64,000 bases of DNA from positions 539,001 through 603,000 of the forward strand of contig CALZFC010000001.1 in NCBI GenBank assembly GCA_945643635.1. Reading direction: 5' to 3'. The notes under the pieces are model-generated. The model was not told where the DNA came from. It did no database searches and worked only from the letters and a program-made list of their open reading frames with translations. The position numbers and the translations under genes are program-made. Position 1 is the stretch's first letter, and the number at the start of each line of letters is the position of its first letter. Of the stretch, positions 10,240 through 23,639 are shown piece after piece. This DNA comes from Allodiplogaster sudhausi (Eukaryota > Nematoda > Chromadorea > Rhabditida > Diplogasteridae).

Positions 10240-11005
10240 CTTTTATTACTATGACAAGGCTCAGAGCTTCATGCGCAGGGCGCGGAGAAGCCAGCTGGGA
10301 GTGGCGCGAGCCATCTTGCCCTATCCAGACGGCCATGACCAAGGTGACTGGCACCAAATTGTCGTTGATAATGAGCTTAAACGAGTCCGAAAATTATTTT
10401 GAAAAAATTGTCCCTTTGGATGGCAAATGTAGTGTCATTCATTTCTAATGCGAGGCCTTGATAAGGAATACAAAGAGTACACCGGAGGGCAAGCCTGCCA
10501 ATTCCTTCTCCTATCCTCCTTTCCTCTCTTCTCTTCCTCATTCACCCTGCGGCGCCCCGACCACACCGCAAACGGTTTTTAAGGAAATGGCCTTCAATGC
10601 TGGCATAAGCCGGAGGGGCGCGAGGAAAGAATGATTAGTCGGTATGAGAATATGAAGATGCCTTCACCGATATGTCCGTTCAGCTTTGAGGAAAATGAAA
10701 CCTAAATTGATATTCAATCAAAGGAATCAAGAACAAGGAGCTAAAAACAGATGGCATCCTCTGCATTTCCTTATCTCCCTCGGGATAAGGAAATGCAGAG
10801 GATGCCATCTGTTTTTAGCTCCTTGTTCAGAATACAGCCAAAGTTTGATCGTTCTTTGAACTGCAAATGAAAGCGGCCGGCCTGAGGACAGGTTTTCGTT
10901 GCGCGGCGTTCCTTGTCGATGTAGACGAAATGTGTTACAGAGGGGTTGATAAAGAAAACTGATGGTGAGATCCCCTTGAGGGCGAGAAGTTGGAAGGGGA
11001 CGAGA
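10240..11005. repeat. Dispersed repeat R, copy 1
   Basis: Shares several blocks in the same order with 11360-11930, for example AGTACACCGGAGGGCAA, GCAAACGGTTTT, GCGGCCGGCCT and GTGTTACAGAGGGGTTGA. No coding frame is convincing. The copy contains a perfect 98-bp hairpin at 10731-10828. Confidence 0.7.
10731..10828. repeat. Perfect 45-bp hairpin with 8-base loop
   Basis: Left arm begins GAACAAGGAGCTAAAAACAG and the right arm ends with its exact complement; 45 of 45 bases pair around the loop TCCCTCGG. It lies inside repeat R. The homologous place in the other copy (about 11668-11735) has only the related one-sided sequence, so the hairpin arose by a local inverted duplication. Confidence 0.95.
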
Positions 11006-11115
11006 GAGTGAGAGAGAAAGAGAAAGAGAGAGAGAGAAAGAGAGAGAGAGAAAGGGAGAGAGAGAGAAAATTGAGAAGAGTCGAGAGAGAGGGAGAGAGA
11101 AAGAGAAAGAGAGAG
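10995..11115. repeat. GA microsatellite
   Basis: Imperfect (GA)n with AAAG interruptions. Open frames through it are artefacts. Confidence 0.9.
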
Positions 11116-11359
11116 CGAGAACATAGGCATGTGAACTTGCATTCACGGACTACTTTTAACTGCCAGCTGACTTCTGTGGCTCATTCATCTCTTATTTCAT
11201 GATCTGTGCTTATGATTTCTTTTTATATTCTATATATAATACTTGAGTGTAATTGTGTGCGTTTTTTCCCCGGAAAAGACGCCTGCAATTTGTGTGGTAA
11301 ATTAGGAGAGCCTGTCTGAGATTCCCGAACAGGAGCGTGTAGGAAAACATTGTATTAAG

Positions 11360-11930
11360 CTTTTTCCCCTTTGGATTGCTTGTGCGCAAGGGGAGCGAAT
11401 GCAGTGATAACGAATGCAAAAAGTACACCGGAGGGCAACCTCGCCTTTCCTTCTCCTTTCCTCCTTTCCTCTTTCCTCCTCCTTATTCGCCCTGCGGTGA
11501 CCCGACTGCGAACGGTTTTCAGCGGGCCGCTTTTGACCTTCAATGCTGGCAGATGCTTTGGGGGGGGATGGCTGATTGATTATTTGGGATGAGAATGCGC
11601 CTCTTCGCTGATACATATGTACGCCTAACTTAAGGGAGGGAATATGAAATTCATTCATTGCCACTCCATCAATGAACAAGGAAGAAGAAGAGCGCGAAAC
11701 AGACGGCAACCTCAGCATTTAATGCCTTCCCTCGGGCGCAAACTGTAGCCAAATCGAGCGCAATTGTTCGGAGTTTGAAGCAGCGCAAGTTTGATTGTTC
11801 TTTGAACTACGTTAGAAAGCGGCCGGCCTAAGGACAGGTTATGGTTGCGCGGCAGAGAGAATACGTTCCTTGTCGATGTGGATGAAAATGTGTTACAGAG
11901 GGGTTGACTAAGGAAAACGGAGATCCCTCT
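11360..11930. repeat. Dispersed repeat R, copy 2
   Basis: Same block order as 10240-11005. It runs straight into the duplicated 1.1-kb block that starts at about 11928. Confidence 0.7.
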
Positions 11931-13035
11931 GAAACAGTGGAAGTTCTAAGGAGACGAGAGAGAGAGAAAGCAGAGGAGAACATACATATGCATGTGATCT
12001 TGCATTCACATACTTTTTAACTGCCAACTGACTCATTCTTCTCTTATTTCATGAACTGTGCTTGTGCTTATTTTTTTTACATTCTTTGATGCTGTCACTA
12101 GCCATGCTAACCTCTTGATGCCTCAGCATGTAATCCTTTCCGTTGGGCGCAAACAACACATTGCAAAGGAAAGCGCGTTCGAACACAATTTGAAGAAGCT
12201 CAAGTTTGAATGAACTGCAAAAGAAAGCGGCTTGCATGAGGAAAGGTTTAGATTGCACATCAAAGAGAATAAGTTCCTTTACGATGTAGATGAAAATGAG
12301 TCGGTGTAGATGAAAATTTCGGAGAACTCACCTTAGGGCTTAATATTTTAGGTTTGAGTTTCTTGCAAATATATTTATAGATATAAATTTTTTATACAAT
12401 TAATGCACTTCTCTCGCGGTATGGCACTTGACATTAAAAGAAGAAAAACTTCACTTCTTAAAACAATAAGTAAAACTAAGCATATTTGAGTATGCAAAAA
12501 ATAGGTGTTCATTTTGTACAAATGTTAGTCATTTGGCTACGCAACACACCCCTTTACCATAAAAAAATATTTGGAAACGAACTAGCTCTCTCATCCAGAA
12601 CTCAATTAACAGTATACGCTAGGGCACTTGGGGCTCTTTAGTGCTGTGTGGATGGACGGGGGCTGATTTATATAAGACAACTTTATCCTAGCTACGACAC
12701 AAAACAGAGCAAGAACATAATGAATGAGAAGAGACTCAACGGCACTCTAGAGCGAGAAAAAGAAGCAACCGACTACCATAGCAGAGCAACAACGCAATGA
12801 TGGGAAGAGATACAACACAAGCGAGAGAAGCAAGGCAACCAACAGCTACATCGCTCGCTAGCCGAGCTGCACAAACACCACGAACTAACAGCCCCGTCCA
12901 TTCTAAACACGCCTAAAAGGTCCCGAAGCGGCGGCTCCCTTGCAGAACGCGGTGAAGCCCTCCGTCAGCGGGCCTTTATCGTCGTTCCAGACGCCCATTT
13001 TGCAGGTGACGGGCGTTGTTCCCGCATACTTCACA
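11928..13035. repeat. Duplicated 1.1-kb block, copy 2 (partner 6258-7365)
   Basis: Near-identical to copy 1, including the intergenic part. It ends inside the last C6-like exon at about 13035, beyond which only gene-level homology remains. Confidence 0.85.
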
Positions 13036-13536
13036 TTGTTAATGAAGAGATCGGGAGAGTTAGGGTCTTCGCACACGAGCGCCTGATTTGCCGAGATCTT
13101 AAAATGGTCAGAAAAACTAGCTTTTGAATAGATATCAGCGATAATTTGCCTGAATACAGAGTGGGTATAAATAATTTAGGCAGTTTCAAATAATGTGAGC
13201 ATGTGTTTTTGTCTTTAAAAAAACCGTGGCCGTTGGAGGGGCGCAGGGCGTAGCGGGCGTGCACAGTGGCGATTCGCCGATAGGCGGTACCGTGCATTCT
13301 AGAAACGAAGGATTAAAAAGAAGTCTTTGTTTTATTTGTAAAGATATTTTAAAATTACGTGTGTGTTTACTAGAATAAAAATAAACATTAATCAAGAAGT
13401 ATCTCCGCCTACTTTTTAGGCAGTGGACAGTGACCGTCGCTGCCGAGAAGGACACTTTGGGGTCATTTGCGTCTTCGAAGGTAGCTCCGTCTGGCTTGCA
13501 CCGAATGCCGGCAGTCGAGATTTTAGTAGTGGCCAA
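12903..13536 (-). pseudogene. Truncated second copy of the C6-like gene (last three exons)
   Basis: Exons 13410-13536, 13223-13296 and 12903-13099 (approximate) are homologous to exons 4-6 of the 7252-9846 gene. They keep the Cys pattern (GIRCKPDG, VTVHCLK, CTVPPIGESPLC, ALVCEDPNSP, VTCKMGVWNDD) and in-phase GT-AG introns. The signal-peptide, Thr-rich and third exons are absent: upstream lies a G-run and an inverted dispersed repeat. The usual TGA stop is changed (TCGGGACC), adding six residues before a TAG. The remaining frame is intact, so this is either a recent truncation or a gene whose 5' end was lost by rearrangement. Confidence 0.7.
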
Positions 13537-13682
13537 CTGAAAAGCATGAGCAGCAGGTTGACGAAGGGAATGTATTCATTATATCAACGTTCTTATTTCC
13601 TTCTCGATCAATATTTCTAAATGTTGTCACATCATAACGATGTATTGAATAAATAAATAAATAAATATTGGTACTCTCTGTA

Positions 13683-13830
13683 ATCGGGGGGGGGGGGGGG
13701 GTCGAGAAATGAGCCACAGAAGTCTGCTGGCAGTTAAAAGTAGTCCATGAATGCAAGTTCAAATGCGCCTATGTTCTCCTGTAATTTCTCTCTGTCTCTT
13801 CTCAACGGGGGAAGAAACGAGACGCCAATA
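13683..13830. repeat. Poly-G run and inverted copy of a dispersed repeat
   Basis: A run of about 16 G at 13685-13700 is followed by GAAATGAGCCACAGAAGTC to TTCTCTCTG, the reverse complement of the repeat seen at 11100-11190. Confidence 0.75.
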
Positions 13831-14064
13831 GACCTCCTTCACAAGCTCGGAGGGGGCATCAATAGCTCTCCAGCCAAGGGAGGGTCCATCAACTGACCCC
13901 GAGCCTAGCGCGCAGTTCGCCAGCCGTACACTTCGCCGTGACACACGGCTCTTGCGTCCTCATCAGTAAGGACTCATCATCGCAGAGTAAGTCTGCCGTA
14001 CACTAAATAGTATATGCAAATGATAAATGAATATTTATTATGAATAGTAATATTTTATAATTTC
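13831..14064. other. Short intergenic stretch
   Basis: Unique sequence between the repeat and the TTAA foldback. The AT-rich part next to the TTAA does not continue the vps-4 exon found on the other side of the foldback. Confidence 0.5.
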
Positions 14065-15793
14065 TTAAGAGAGCCAATCTGAGAGACTCGAGCAGGGGCA
14101 TGTCGGGAACAAAATTATTTTTGGATTATCTTTTCCTTATAAAGGCCATCCTAAAAAGACCTCAAAAACATTTTTTCCAAAAATTATTTTCTTCAATTTA
14201 CCATGGATATGCACCGAAAACCCGAAAACACTCAAAAGATCATAACTTTGTTCGTTGTTGAGATATATTAATTTTGAACTTTTTATTCAATTCCAAATTG
14301 AAAGGCGCACAAAAATCGTGTTAATCACTTTTTAAAAATATTTCATTAAATGCCTCATTTTGGCACTTTAATATTTCGAGTGGTGCGTTTGGGGCATAAA
14401 AACCCCCCATGTTAAAAGGTGAAAGCACCACGTGAAAGAGCGACGTTTTAAACCCCTAATTAGATGCCTTTCATTCAGAAATCCGTACACCTATTTTACT
14501 ATTCTTGGAAATGAAGCGCGCGAGTCGGTCAAAAAGGCGCATTTTCGGCCGCCGAGGCACCGTGCAAGCGCATTCATCGATCCATAACTGCACTCAATGT
14601 TAATATTACAAAATCGTAAATATATCATCTAAGAGCTCTCACGGAGATCTTCAAATGTTACATACATACTTTTATTGAAAACTTTCAATTTATATTTGAA
14701 ATTTCGTTCTTTACAATTAGAAGGCTTAAAAATCTATTTTAAAAACATTTTCGCCTGTCGAAACATACATCATAAGAAATAGGATGAAATTTGCTACAAG
14801 ATGAACCCCTTTCAATGGAATTCCATGTATACGATCTTTTGTTATTTAGCCATAAAAGTAGTGCCAGTAGCGTCGCTGTCATTTTGCCCCAGAATTCACA
14901 TTTTAGGTTATTCGAATTAGAATATTCAAAATGCTAATTAGAATATTCCAATCCTTTTTTCTACAGTTTTTCCATAAGGCCTTGCTATCCTACTCTTATG
15001 GCTTATAACAAAAGATCGTATGCATGGAATTCCATTGAAAGGGGTTCATCTTGTAGCAACAAATTTCATCCTCTTTCTTATGATGTATGTTTCGACAGGC
15101 GAAAATGTTTTTAAAGTAGTTTTTTAAGCCTTCGAATTGTACAGAACGAAATTTCCCATATAAATTGAAACTTTTCAATAAAAGTACGTATGTAACATTT
15201 GAAGATCTCCGTGAGAGCTCTTAGATGATATATTTACGATTTTGTAATATTGACATTGAGTGCAGTTATGGATCGATGAATGCGCTTGCACGGTGCCTCG
15301 GCGGCCGGAAAATGCTCCATTTTGACCGACTCGCGCGATTCATGTCAAAATATTGAAACAGGTGTATCGGAGTTTTTTAGTAAAAGGCATTTAAATAGGG
15401 GTAAAAAAGGTCGCTCTTTCACGTGGTGCCTTCAGTTTTTTAACATGGGGGGTTTTTATGCCCCAAACGCACCACTCGAAATATTAAAATTCCAAAATGA
15501 GGCATTTAATGAAATATTTTAAAAAGTGATTAACACGACTTTTGTGCGCCTTTCAATTTGGAATTGAATAAACATTTCAAAATTAATATATCTCAACAAC
15601 CAACAAAGTTATGATCATTTGAGTTTTTTCGGGTTTTCGGTGCATATCCATGGTAAACTGAAGAAAATAATTTTTGGAAAAAATGTTTTTGAGGTCTTTT
15701 TAGGATGCCTCATAAGCCTTTAGAAGGAAAAGAAAATCAGAAAATAATTTTGTTCCCGACATGCCCCTGGTCGAGTCTCTCAGATTGGCTCTC

Positions 15794-15797
<4 letters not shown>
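14065..15797. mobile_element. TTAA foldback element, family A (complete, 1.73 kb)
   Basis: Two long inverted arms of about 800 bp (14065-14890 and 14990-15797) form an almost perfect palindrome. Its ends are TTAAGAGAGCCAATCTGAGA and the complement, with TTAA on both sides. No transposase is present. TTAA duplication is the hallmark of piggyBac-type transposition, so this is probably a non-autonomous derivative. Other copies or parts lie at 22757-23110, 25788-25935, 27715-28500, 30719-32240 and 53040-54764. Confidence 0.9.
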
Positions 15798-17502
<1,705 letters not shown>

Positions 17503-18165
17503 CTGCAAGCATACTGATTCAGTAACGGGTTGATGTAATGCGTCGCCCCAGTTTGGGACGGGTCAGAATTACCCAGTTTGATTCTTGAATGGAAAACTAC
17601 AACTTCCTCTTTCGTTCTATCTCGGAAATATTTGAATAAAGAGGCTTTCATAACCTTGTTTGCATTGGAGAACAAAAACAGACCGAGAAAAAGAAAAAGA
17701 ATGAAAGCAAAGCAAATTCTAAATGAAACGAAATAGAGAAAATGGAAAGACGATATCACGGAGGGTATCTCCTTCCGGCTTGAGAGAATTTTGGTGCGTC
17801 GAACTGTAAATTTCTTAAGTTTTCCACAATCGTATTGTGTGACAGAAACGGAAAGGAACTTCAAAATCATTTGCGAAGGTGAAATTGCTGGCAAATTGCC
17901 AGTTGCCAGAATTTTCAAATTAATGCCCACATATTACGGTAACTTTTGGAGGGAGGTGCCTAAATTTTCAAATTAATGATCACATATTACGGTAACTATT
18001 GGAGGGAGTTAAAATCACTTCGATCGATGCATTTGGAGGAGAGCTATATGCTTTGCCTAGCCGCGACGCATGAAACGGGCGCAACGCGGATTTAGTGTGC
18101 TCTCAAACCGGAAGAATTTGTACGACCCGTACCCTCCGTGCGATATGGTTCTGTGAGCTTTCTTC
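17503..18165. other. Intergenic, no gene seen
   Basis: Would be expected to carry the MIT exon of vps-4, but no MIT-like frame was found. A direct repeat of about 45 bp (TTTTCAAATTAATG followed by CACATATTACGGTAACT) occurs at about 17912-17945 and again at about 17964-18000. Confidence 0.55.
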
Positions 18166-19475
18166 AAACGATTTTTCTTCAAATGATTTTTCTTCAAATA
18201 TTGAAATGATTTTTCTTCAAATGATTTTTCTTCGAATGATTTTTCTTCGAATGAATATTCTTCGAATGATTTTTCTTCGAATGATTTTTCTTCGAATAAT
18301 TTATTAAAATGGTAATAGAGCTCGGCTAATTGCCTTACAGATGAAGAGAGAGTGCAAAGAACTGATGAGCGCTTCTTGCAAGATGACTTGGGTGAGCATA
18401 TCGATGTATGTACATACATAATAGAGTGAAACTGTTGTACTCATGAGATACGGCCGTTGAAGAAACTCAAGCTGATAGACCGGCGAGGGCAAGCCATAAG
18501 ATCTATCCGACATTCACAATGTCGCCGTTAACTGAAAGAGGGTAAAAAGTCCTGACCATGAGGAGTGGGTTGCCAGACAGCTCTTGCCAAGCGACATGAG
18601 CAATGTCGTCGTAGCCGGGAAGATGGCCGTTAAAAAAACCCAGGCCGTCCCGTGCGTGGAGAAGCTAACTTCCCGGACTGGGTTGTATTCGCTGTTCCGC
18701 GATCGATGCTGCAAGTGAAGGAGGCAACGTTCCCTTCCGGCGTTGAGGTTGTGCCATGTCTGGCAACCGCCCAAGACCCTTGCACGCCGTGTGTGAAGGA
18801 GGCAGAAATCGCGCGTCGATAAAACCGCCCGTAAGATATGAACATCAACCAAGGCAAGACCTTGAAGGACTAACATAGAAGACTACTCCTGCTGACCGCA
18901 GTGGAGAAGAAAGGGAGACGTAGAGGTGATTCAACATACCCTCGAACTTCCTCCTTTCAAGTACAAGGTATCGTCGTCGTCCCAGAGATGTAGAAGTTTC
19001 CGAACTCTGGCTGTAAGTTGCTGTTAGGGAGAGTAGAAGCTTTGCTTCGAAGTTCCTCCTCGTTCTGAGGTTGTACAGAGACGTAGACTTCGGTCGAACT
19101 CTGTATGTTGTGGATGTAGTACTTCGGGGAGGTGTCGTGTATATGAAGATATATCACGTAAGTAGATTGACCTTACGAAAGTACTCCATCTTGAGCCTTA
19201 TATAAACCCGCCAGCTGGTCATTAATAAACTGTGTTCTACCCGGCTACCTCTTGTGCTCTACACTCCTTATGCTGCCTTGCAAGCAACATAACTATCCTA
19301 ACTCTCTTACCATTTTAATAAATTATTCGAAGAAAAATCATTCGAAGAAAAATCATTCGAAGAATATTCATTCGAAGAAAAATCATTCGAAGAAAAATCA
19401 TTTGAAGAAAAATCATTTCGATATTTGAAGAAAAATCATTTGAAGAAAAATCATTTGAAGAAAGATCAGGACGCC
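18165..19475. mobile_element. Inverted arrays of a 13-bp repeat flanking a 1-kb core
   Basis: Left array 18165-18320 is built of CTTC(G/A)AATGATTTTT units and ends AATTTATTAAAATGGTAA. The right array 19305-19475 is its reverse complement. The 980-bp core shows TATATAAACC at 19199 and AATAAA at 19224 followed by a pyrimidine-rich stretch, which could be a solo LTR or another promoter-bearing element. No coding frame is convincing, although two short plus-strand segments at 18930-18990 and 19050-19100 look locally duplicated (AACTTCCTCC, AAGTTCCTCC). Confidence 0.7.
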
Positions 19476-19485
19476 GTGCGATATA

Positions 19486-19798
19486 TAGATTCACATATTT
19501 GTCATAACCGTAACGGACGGAATACTCTAATAAGAATTTTAAGGTAGTTGCAACTTCGCGGTATAGTATTCTCGACGTGAATCTTCGCTCACATTAGATA
19601 GTATTCATAAGTCACGTTGAATTATTAGATTCACGCTATCGTATAATTAGAATACTAGCCAATAAGAGTCTCGCCATCCCATTATGCCTATAATCCACCC
19701 TCCAGCGAGCATGGTATATCTAATATACTATTTTACAGAGAATATTCTAGGTTGTTGGGGCAACGCACATGTTACATTGGGGCAGTTTGTGAATCTAA
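19486..19798. repeat. Possible MITE with TAGATTCACA ends
   Basis: TAGATTCACA at 19486 and TGTGAATCTA at about 19789 are inverted. Internal TTAGATTCACG and GACGTGAATCTTC repeat the motif. Ends and target site are not certain. Confidence 0.4.
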
Positions 19799-19829
19799 TT
19801 AAAATACCCTAACCGTGAGTGACGGTTAT

Positions 19830-20385
19830 AACAATTCTTTGACATGAATGTGCGTATATAGCCTCTATCAATCTTCTTCGCTAGAAAGGTATAATCGCCA
19901 AAATCGGTGAACATGGATTTCCTCCAACAGTTCCCCCCTACCCACCCTCTTCATCCATTTTCAGTAGATCTTTCCCAACTATTTGTTTTTCTTCTTCCTC
20001 TCCGCGGATTATTGCATTCTCTTTTTCTTCAAAAAGTTACAGTTGAATCATGCAATCTTCTCGTTCTTAATCTCTTAATGTCGTCACATCTTAATGATGT
20101 TTTGAATAAATAAATAAATAAATAAATAAAGCATCACGTGCTTTCTGATACAAGGATTCGATAGGAGCTGGTCAAGGAGTCGTAACGTACCTTGTACGCT
20201 TGCTATGAAGGCTTGCACTGCACTGCTCCGCACTTTCTTGAGATATAGAAAAGAAACTTTATGTCATAATATTCAAGATATTGCTCAAAACGATAACAAA
20301 AAGGAAGAAAAGTGAAAATTTTCAACTTAAAAATTTTTATAGCCTATTAATTATGAGCGAGGACAAACCACGCATTACTCGTTTA
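19830..20385. other. Intergenic, no gene seen
   Basis: Includes an AATA tetranucleotide run at 20105-20128. The TGTCGTCACATCTTAATGATG...TTGAATAAATAAATAAATA arrangement at 20080-20125 resembles that at 13621-13665, so a small dispersed repeat end with an (AATA)n tail is likely. Confidence 0.5.
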
Positions 20386-20389
20386 ACCA

Positions 20390-20695
20390 GAACCAAACCT
20401 ACACGGTTGTATAGAGCATGAAAAGAGCTTTCGAATGAATTATTGGAATTGTGAAAACTTAGGAAGTCTTTGATGCTTCCTGGTCAATTTTTTTGTTAGG
20501 AGTGGAATTTGTAGCGAATTTTACGATCTTTCTTCTGGTTTATGTCTCGACGTGTGGAAATAAATTTGAGGTACTGATTTGTATTGCCGCACCGGAATAA
20601 TCGATCAGGAAAAATCAAAGTCTTCCTAAGTTCTCTCAAACCAATGGTTCGTTCGAATGCTCTTTTCATCTTCAATACTATCTTTTAGGTTTGGA
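20390..20695. repeat. Foldback repeat (about 100-bp arms)
   Basis: Left arm 20390-20482 (CCAAACCT ... CTTAGGAAGTCTTTGA) and right arm 20613-20695 (TCAAAGTCTTCCTAAG ... AGGTTTGG) are inverted with mismatches around a 130-bp spacer. Confidence 0.75.
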
Positions 20696-20699
20696 TGTG

Positions 20700-21755
20700 G
20701 TAAAAGTAATAATCCTGTGCTGGCGGGGGAGAGGCGGCGTGTCTAAGCCCCGCCCATCTGATCTGCTATTTATGTACATCGCGCAATAGCGAGACACGCA
20801 CTGATGATACTGACGTTTTGAAGCTATTAACTTGTCATATATTACTTTTGTGTGACATTAACTCGGAGACGAGAGAACCCGGCACATATCCTCTGTGTAT
20901 CAACTTAAACAATTTTAAGTCTACAATAAATGTAAGGTTGGAAAATTGCACTTTTTTTATTTTTGGTTGTTTAGAGCAATATTTTGGCTATTATATTGTC
21001 ACTTTTCTTGTCTTTATCTCAATCAAGTGTCCTGAACTGTGATTTCAACAGGCGTTGAGCCCCATAATTGAAGCGTCTATAGCAAACGAACTTTTTTCAA
21101 GACCAACCGCGCGATTAATCGTACGTTCGGTCAATGACACGTCGTCGACAAACAGCTACGACCGTTTTTTGGTATAGTTTTTCACGGCTTTAAGACACTG
21201 TAAAAAAGGTTACATATGTTTATGCATTGATGGCCTTTCATCTTCTTCATCTACCTCAGCGCCAACGGAGACCAAACCTGCCCTACATAAGGAAGGCACA
21301 ACAGACTCTGCCTTAACAATGAAGCCCTTTTCGCGAGGCGCTATCGCTTGACACCTACAGATGTCGATTTCGTCGTCCAAGTAATCTCTACAAGTCTAAA
21401 TCTTCAAATGCAAGGAGCTTGGACAATTACGCCATTTCATCAGGTTCGGAATTAGTATAATGGGAAACATATTCCTGACTAGATTGCGTTTTCTTGTTAG
21501 TCGTTTTTAAAGATTTCATGATCTATCTAGCTGTTGATTGTGATTCGCTGTCTCCTGACCGGCGCGCCCTTCAATACTCTTGCTGATTGCTTCGCTTGCT
21601 GCGAGTCGACAATCCGCCAAAATTTTTCCAAGTACATAAACTTTTCTCTTAACAAAGAAAGAATGTAATTAAAATATTAAAAAGTGTTAGATTCAATCAT
21701 TCTGTCATTGAGATATAATCGGAATCATTGAAATCGCCACTCCATCAACGACTCC
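20700..21755. other. Intergenic, no gene seen
   Basis: Unique-looking AT-rich sequence. A 74-codon frame at 20818-21042 has no recognisable motif and is not called. Confidence 0.4.
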
Positions 21756-21759
21756 TTGG

Positions 21760-21990
21760 CAGTATCGCTGCCGGAAGGGATATTGTGCAATCAACGCCCT
21801 CATTGTAATAGACGCATACGGTAGAATTGTATATCTCAATGCAGAGTGGCGCGGTTCCTATCATGACAGCTTTGTCGTACAGTAATCTGAATTAGGTCAA
21901 GCTATGGCATCTGGCTCAATTCCCGATGGTTATGTGCTGTTAGGAGATGAGGGCTGTCCATGGACCTCAAAATCCACCGTAGCCCTCAAA
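21760..21990 (+). pseudogene. PIF/Harbinger nuclease relic
   Basis: A readable stretch with GYCAINALIVIDAYGRIVYL, then RGSYHDSFVVQ, a TAA stop at about 21882-21885, and then ASGSIPDGYVLLGDEG. This matches positions in the intact Harbinger nuclease at 42460-42640 (AINVLVVCDAVGRIVY, IPPGYVILGDSG). The central catalytic Asp-containing LGD is present; the flanks are lost. Confidence 0.75.
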
Positions 21991-22054
21991 AAACTACTGT
22001 AGATTTGGTAGTAAGAGAGGCGCAGACAGCAAGGACCATATAATTTAAGCCTCT

Positions 22055-22492
22055 TTAAAGGAGGTCCTAGACGAATAAATAGTGTCTTGTTTTTTTTCGC
22101 TTTATTTGGTCAGGTTGTGCTAGAAACTTCAATTGCAAGTGTCCCGAAGTCACAAAAACCTCCATACCCTGAGGAAATTTACACTGTTTTCTACTTTGAA
22201 TTCCCGAATATTTTATTTTCCGGCCATTTTCAAAATTTTTGCCAGAGCAACACTGTGGCCGCTGGGGCCAACCTGGTCATGACCATAAATTGCATACATA
22301 TGGTGCGCGCAACCAACATTGGCCGGGTTTTTCTTAACATGTAGGCTCACCTGGCAGTGGTGCAAACCACAAGTTTCTGGGGAGCGAGGCGAGGGGCATT
22401 TCTGTTGATTCTTTACTCCGTACTTTTTATCATTCCGTCCAAATCCGTCAGCTACTTCGTGGCAGGACTTTTTCCCTTATGGTCTCCTTTAA
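22055..22492. mobile_element. TTAA MITE, family C, copy 1
   Basis: Ends TTAAAGGAGGTCC and TGGTCTCCTTTAA with TTAA at both sides, 438 bp. A second complete copy is 25363-25791. No coding potential shared between copies. Confidence 0.85.
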
Positions 22493-22756
22493 GGCACAAA
22501 AAGTAATGGGGGCGGGCGAGAGAAGTATTTAAAGCAAAAGCAAGTGATGGACATAGAAACAATCAACAAGCTGCAAAAACAATAGAGATCAAGAAAGAAT
22601 AAACAAGCTGGAAACCGTAAGTAAATTTTGAATAACATAATTTAGTATACTCTAATAATGACACTCTTCAAGGTAATCTAATAATAGACCTTTTTGGAAA
22701 TCTAATTGTTGACTGTGGAGTCGAGGGTGCTATTCTCAAGAGCAGGATCAGCTTCA

Positions 22757-23110
22757 GTTTTTTAAGATCGGGGTTTTATGCCCCAAACGCACCACTCGAA
22801 ATATTAAAATGCCAAAATGAGGTTTTTTTTCTAATATTTTTTTTGCAAAAGGTCATAAGGACCTTTTTTATGCGCCTTTCAAATCTGAATCGAATAAGCA
22901 ATTGAAAATAAATATATGTTAACAAAGAACAAATTATGGTTATTTTATTTTTTTTGGGTTTTCGGAGCACATCCATGGTAAACTGAAGAAAATAATTTTT
23001 TGAAAGAATGTTTTTGAGGTCCTTTTAAGCCTTAAGAAGGAAAAGAAAATCAAAAAATAATTTTGTTCCCGACATGCCCCTGCTCCAGTCTCTAAGATTG
23101 GCTCTCTTAA
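22757..23110. mobile_element. Family A foldback, right-end fragment
   Basis: Matches 15440-15797 of the complete copy, from ATGCCCCAAACGCACCACTC to GATTGGCTCTCTTAA. The left arm is missing. Confidence 0.85.
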
Positions 23111-23112
23111 AG

Positions 23113-23420
23113 TGCTGCTATGTAGGGGTTCGTGACTCAAAAACGATTTTGACTATCTCAAACGAGAGTTAATAGGCTTTTATATGGAATTCTTCTTTCA
23201 TCCCAGGCTTTACCAGTCATCAAGAAGCCAATGCACGGTTGAAGACACCTACATAAGATGCCATATTTCACAGTTGGGTTTTCTACATCGGTAACTGGAT
23301 TAAATTAACTTTTTGGGATTTAAGGATTGCTGAACGCCCTTCTGTGTCGAATAAAGTTATTTTTGACTCGATCTTAAATTGTTCGGGTTCATTCTTGCCT
23401 TTCAGGATATCAGACTATTC
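23113..23420. mobile_element. Remnant of the 48860-50452 Tc1-like foldback family
   Basis: Diverged but collinear with 49430-49720: GATTTTGACTATCTCAAA, TAATAGGCTTTTATAT, TTTTTGACTCGATC. It directly abuts the family A end. Confidence 0.6.
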
Positions 23421-23639
23421 TATTCCTGTCGCGCATTCCAACGTTACATTTTTCAACAGATTAAATTATTATTAAAACTAACAGTTATCGCGCCGTACTT
23501 CTTCTTTACACCATACTTCTTAAAAATTTGTCAGGAACTTTAAGATCTATCTACTTTACACCTAAAAGTTATCGCATGGATCTGCTATAATGCAACTAAA
23601 ATAAAATAGCCATAAAATTACCCAAAGATCAGTGAAAAT

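Noticed and set aside
6397..12258. Identical 63-69-codon minus-strand frames at 6397-6588 and 12049-12258
   Set aside because: Identity is explained by the non-coding duplicated block; no motif, start context or splice support.
18432..19290. Solo LTR with TG..CA ends
   Set aside because: TATA and AATAAA signals are present, but ends and a target-site duplication could not be matched. Kept only as a possibility under the inverted-array feature.
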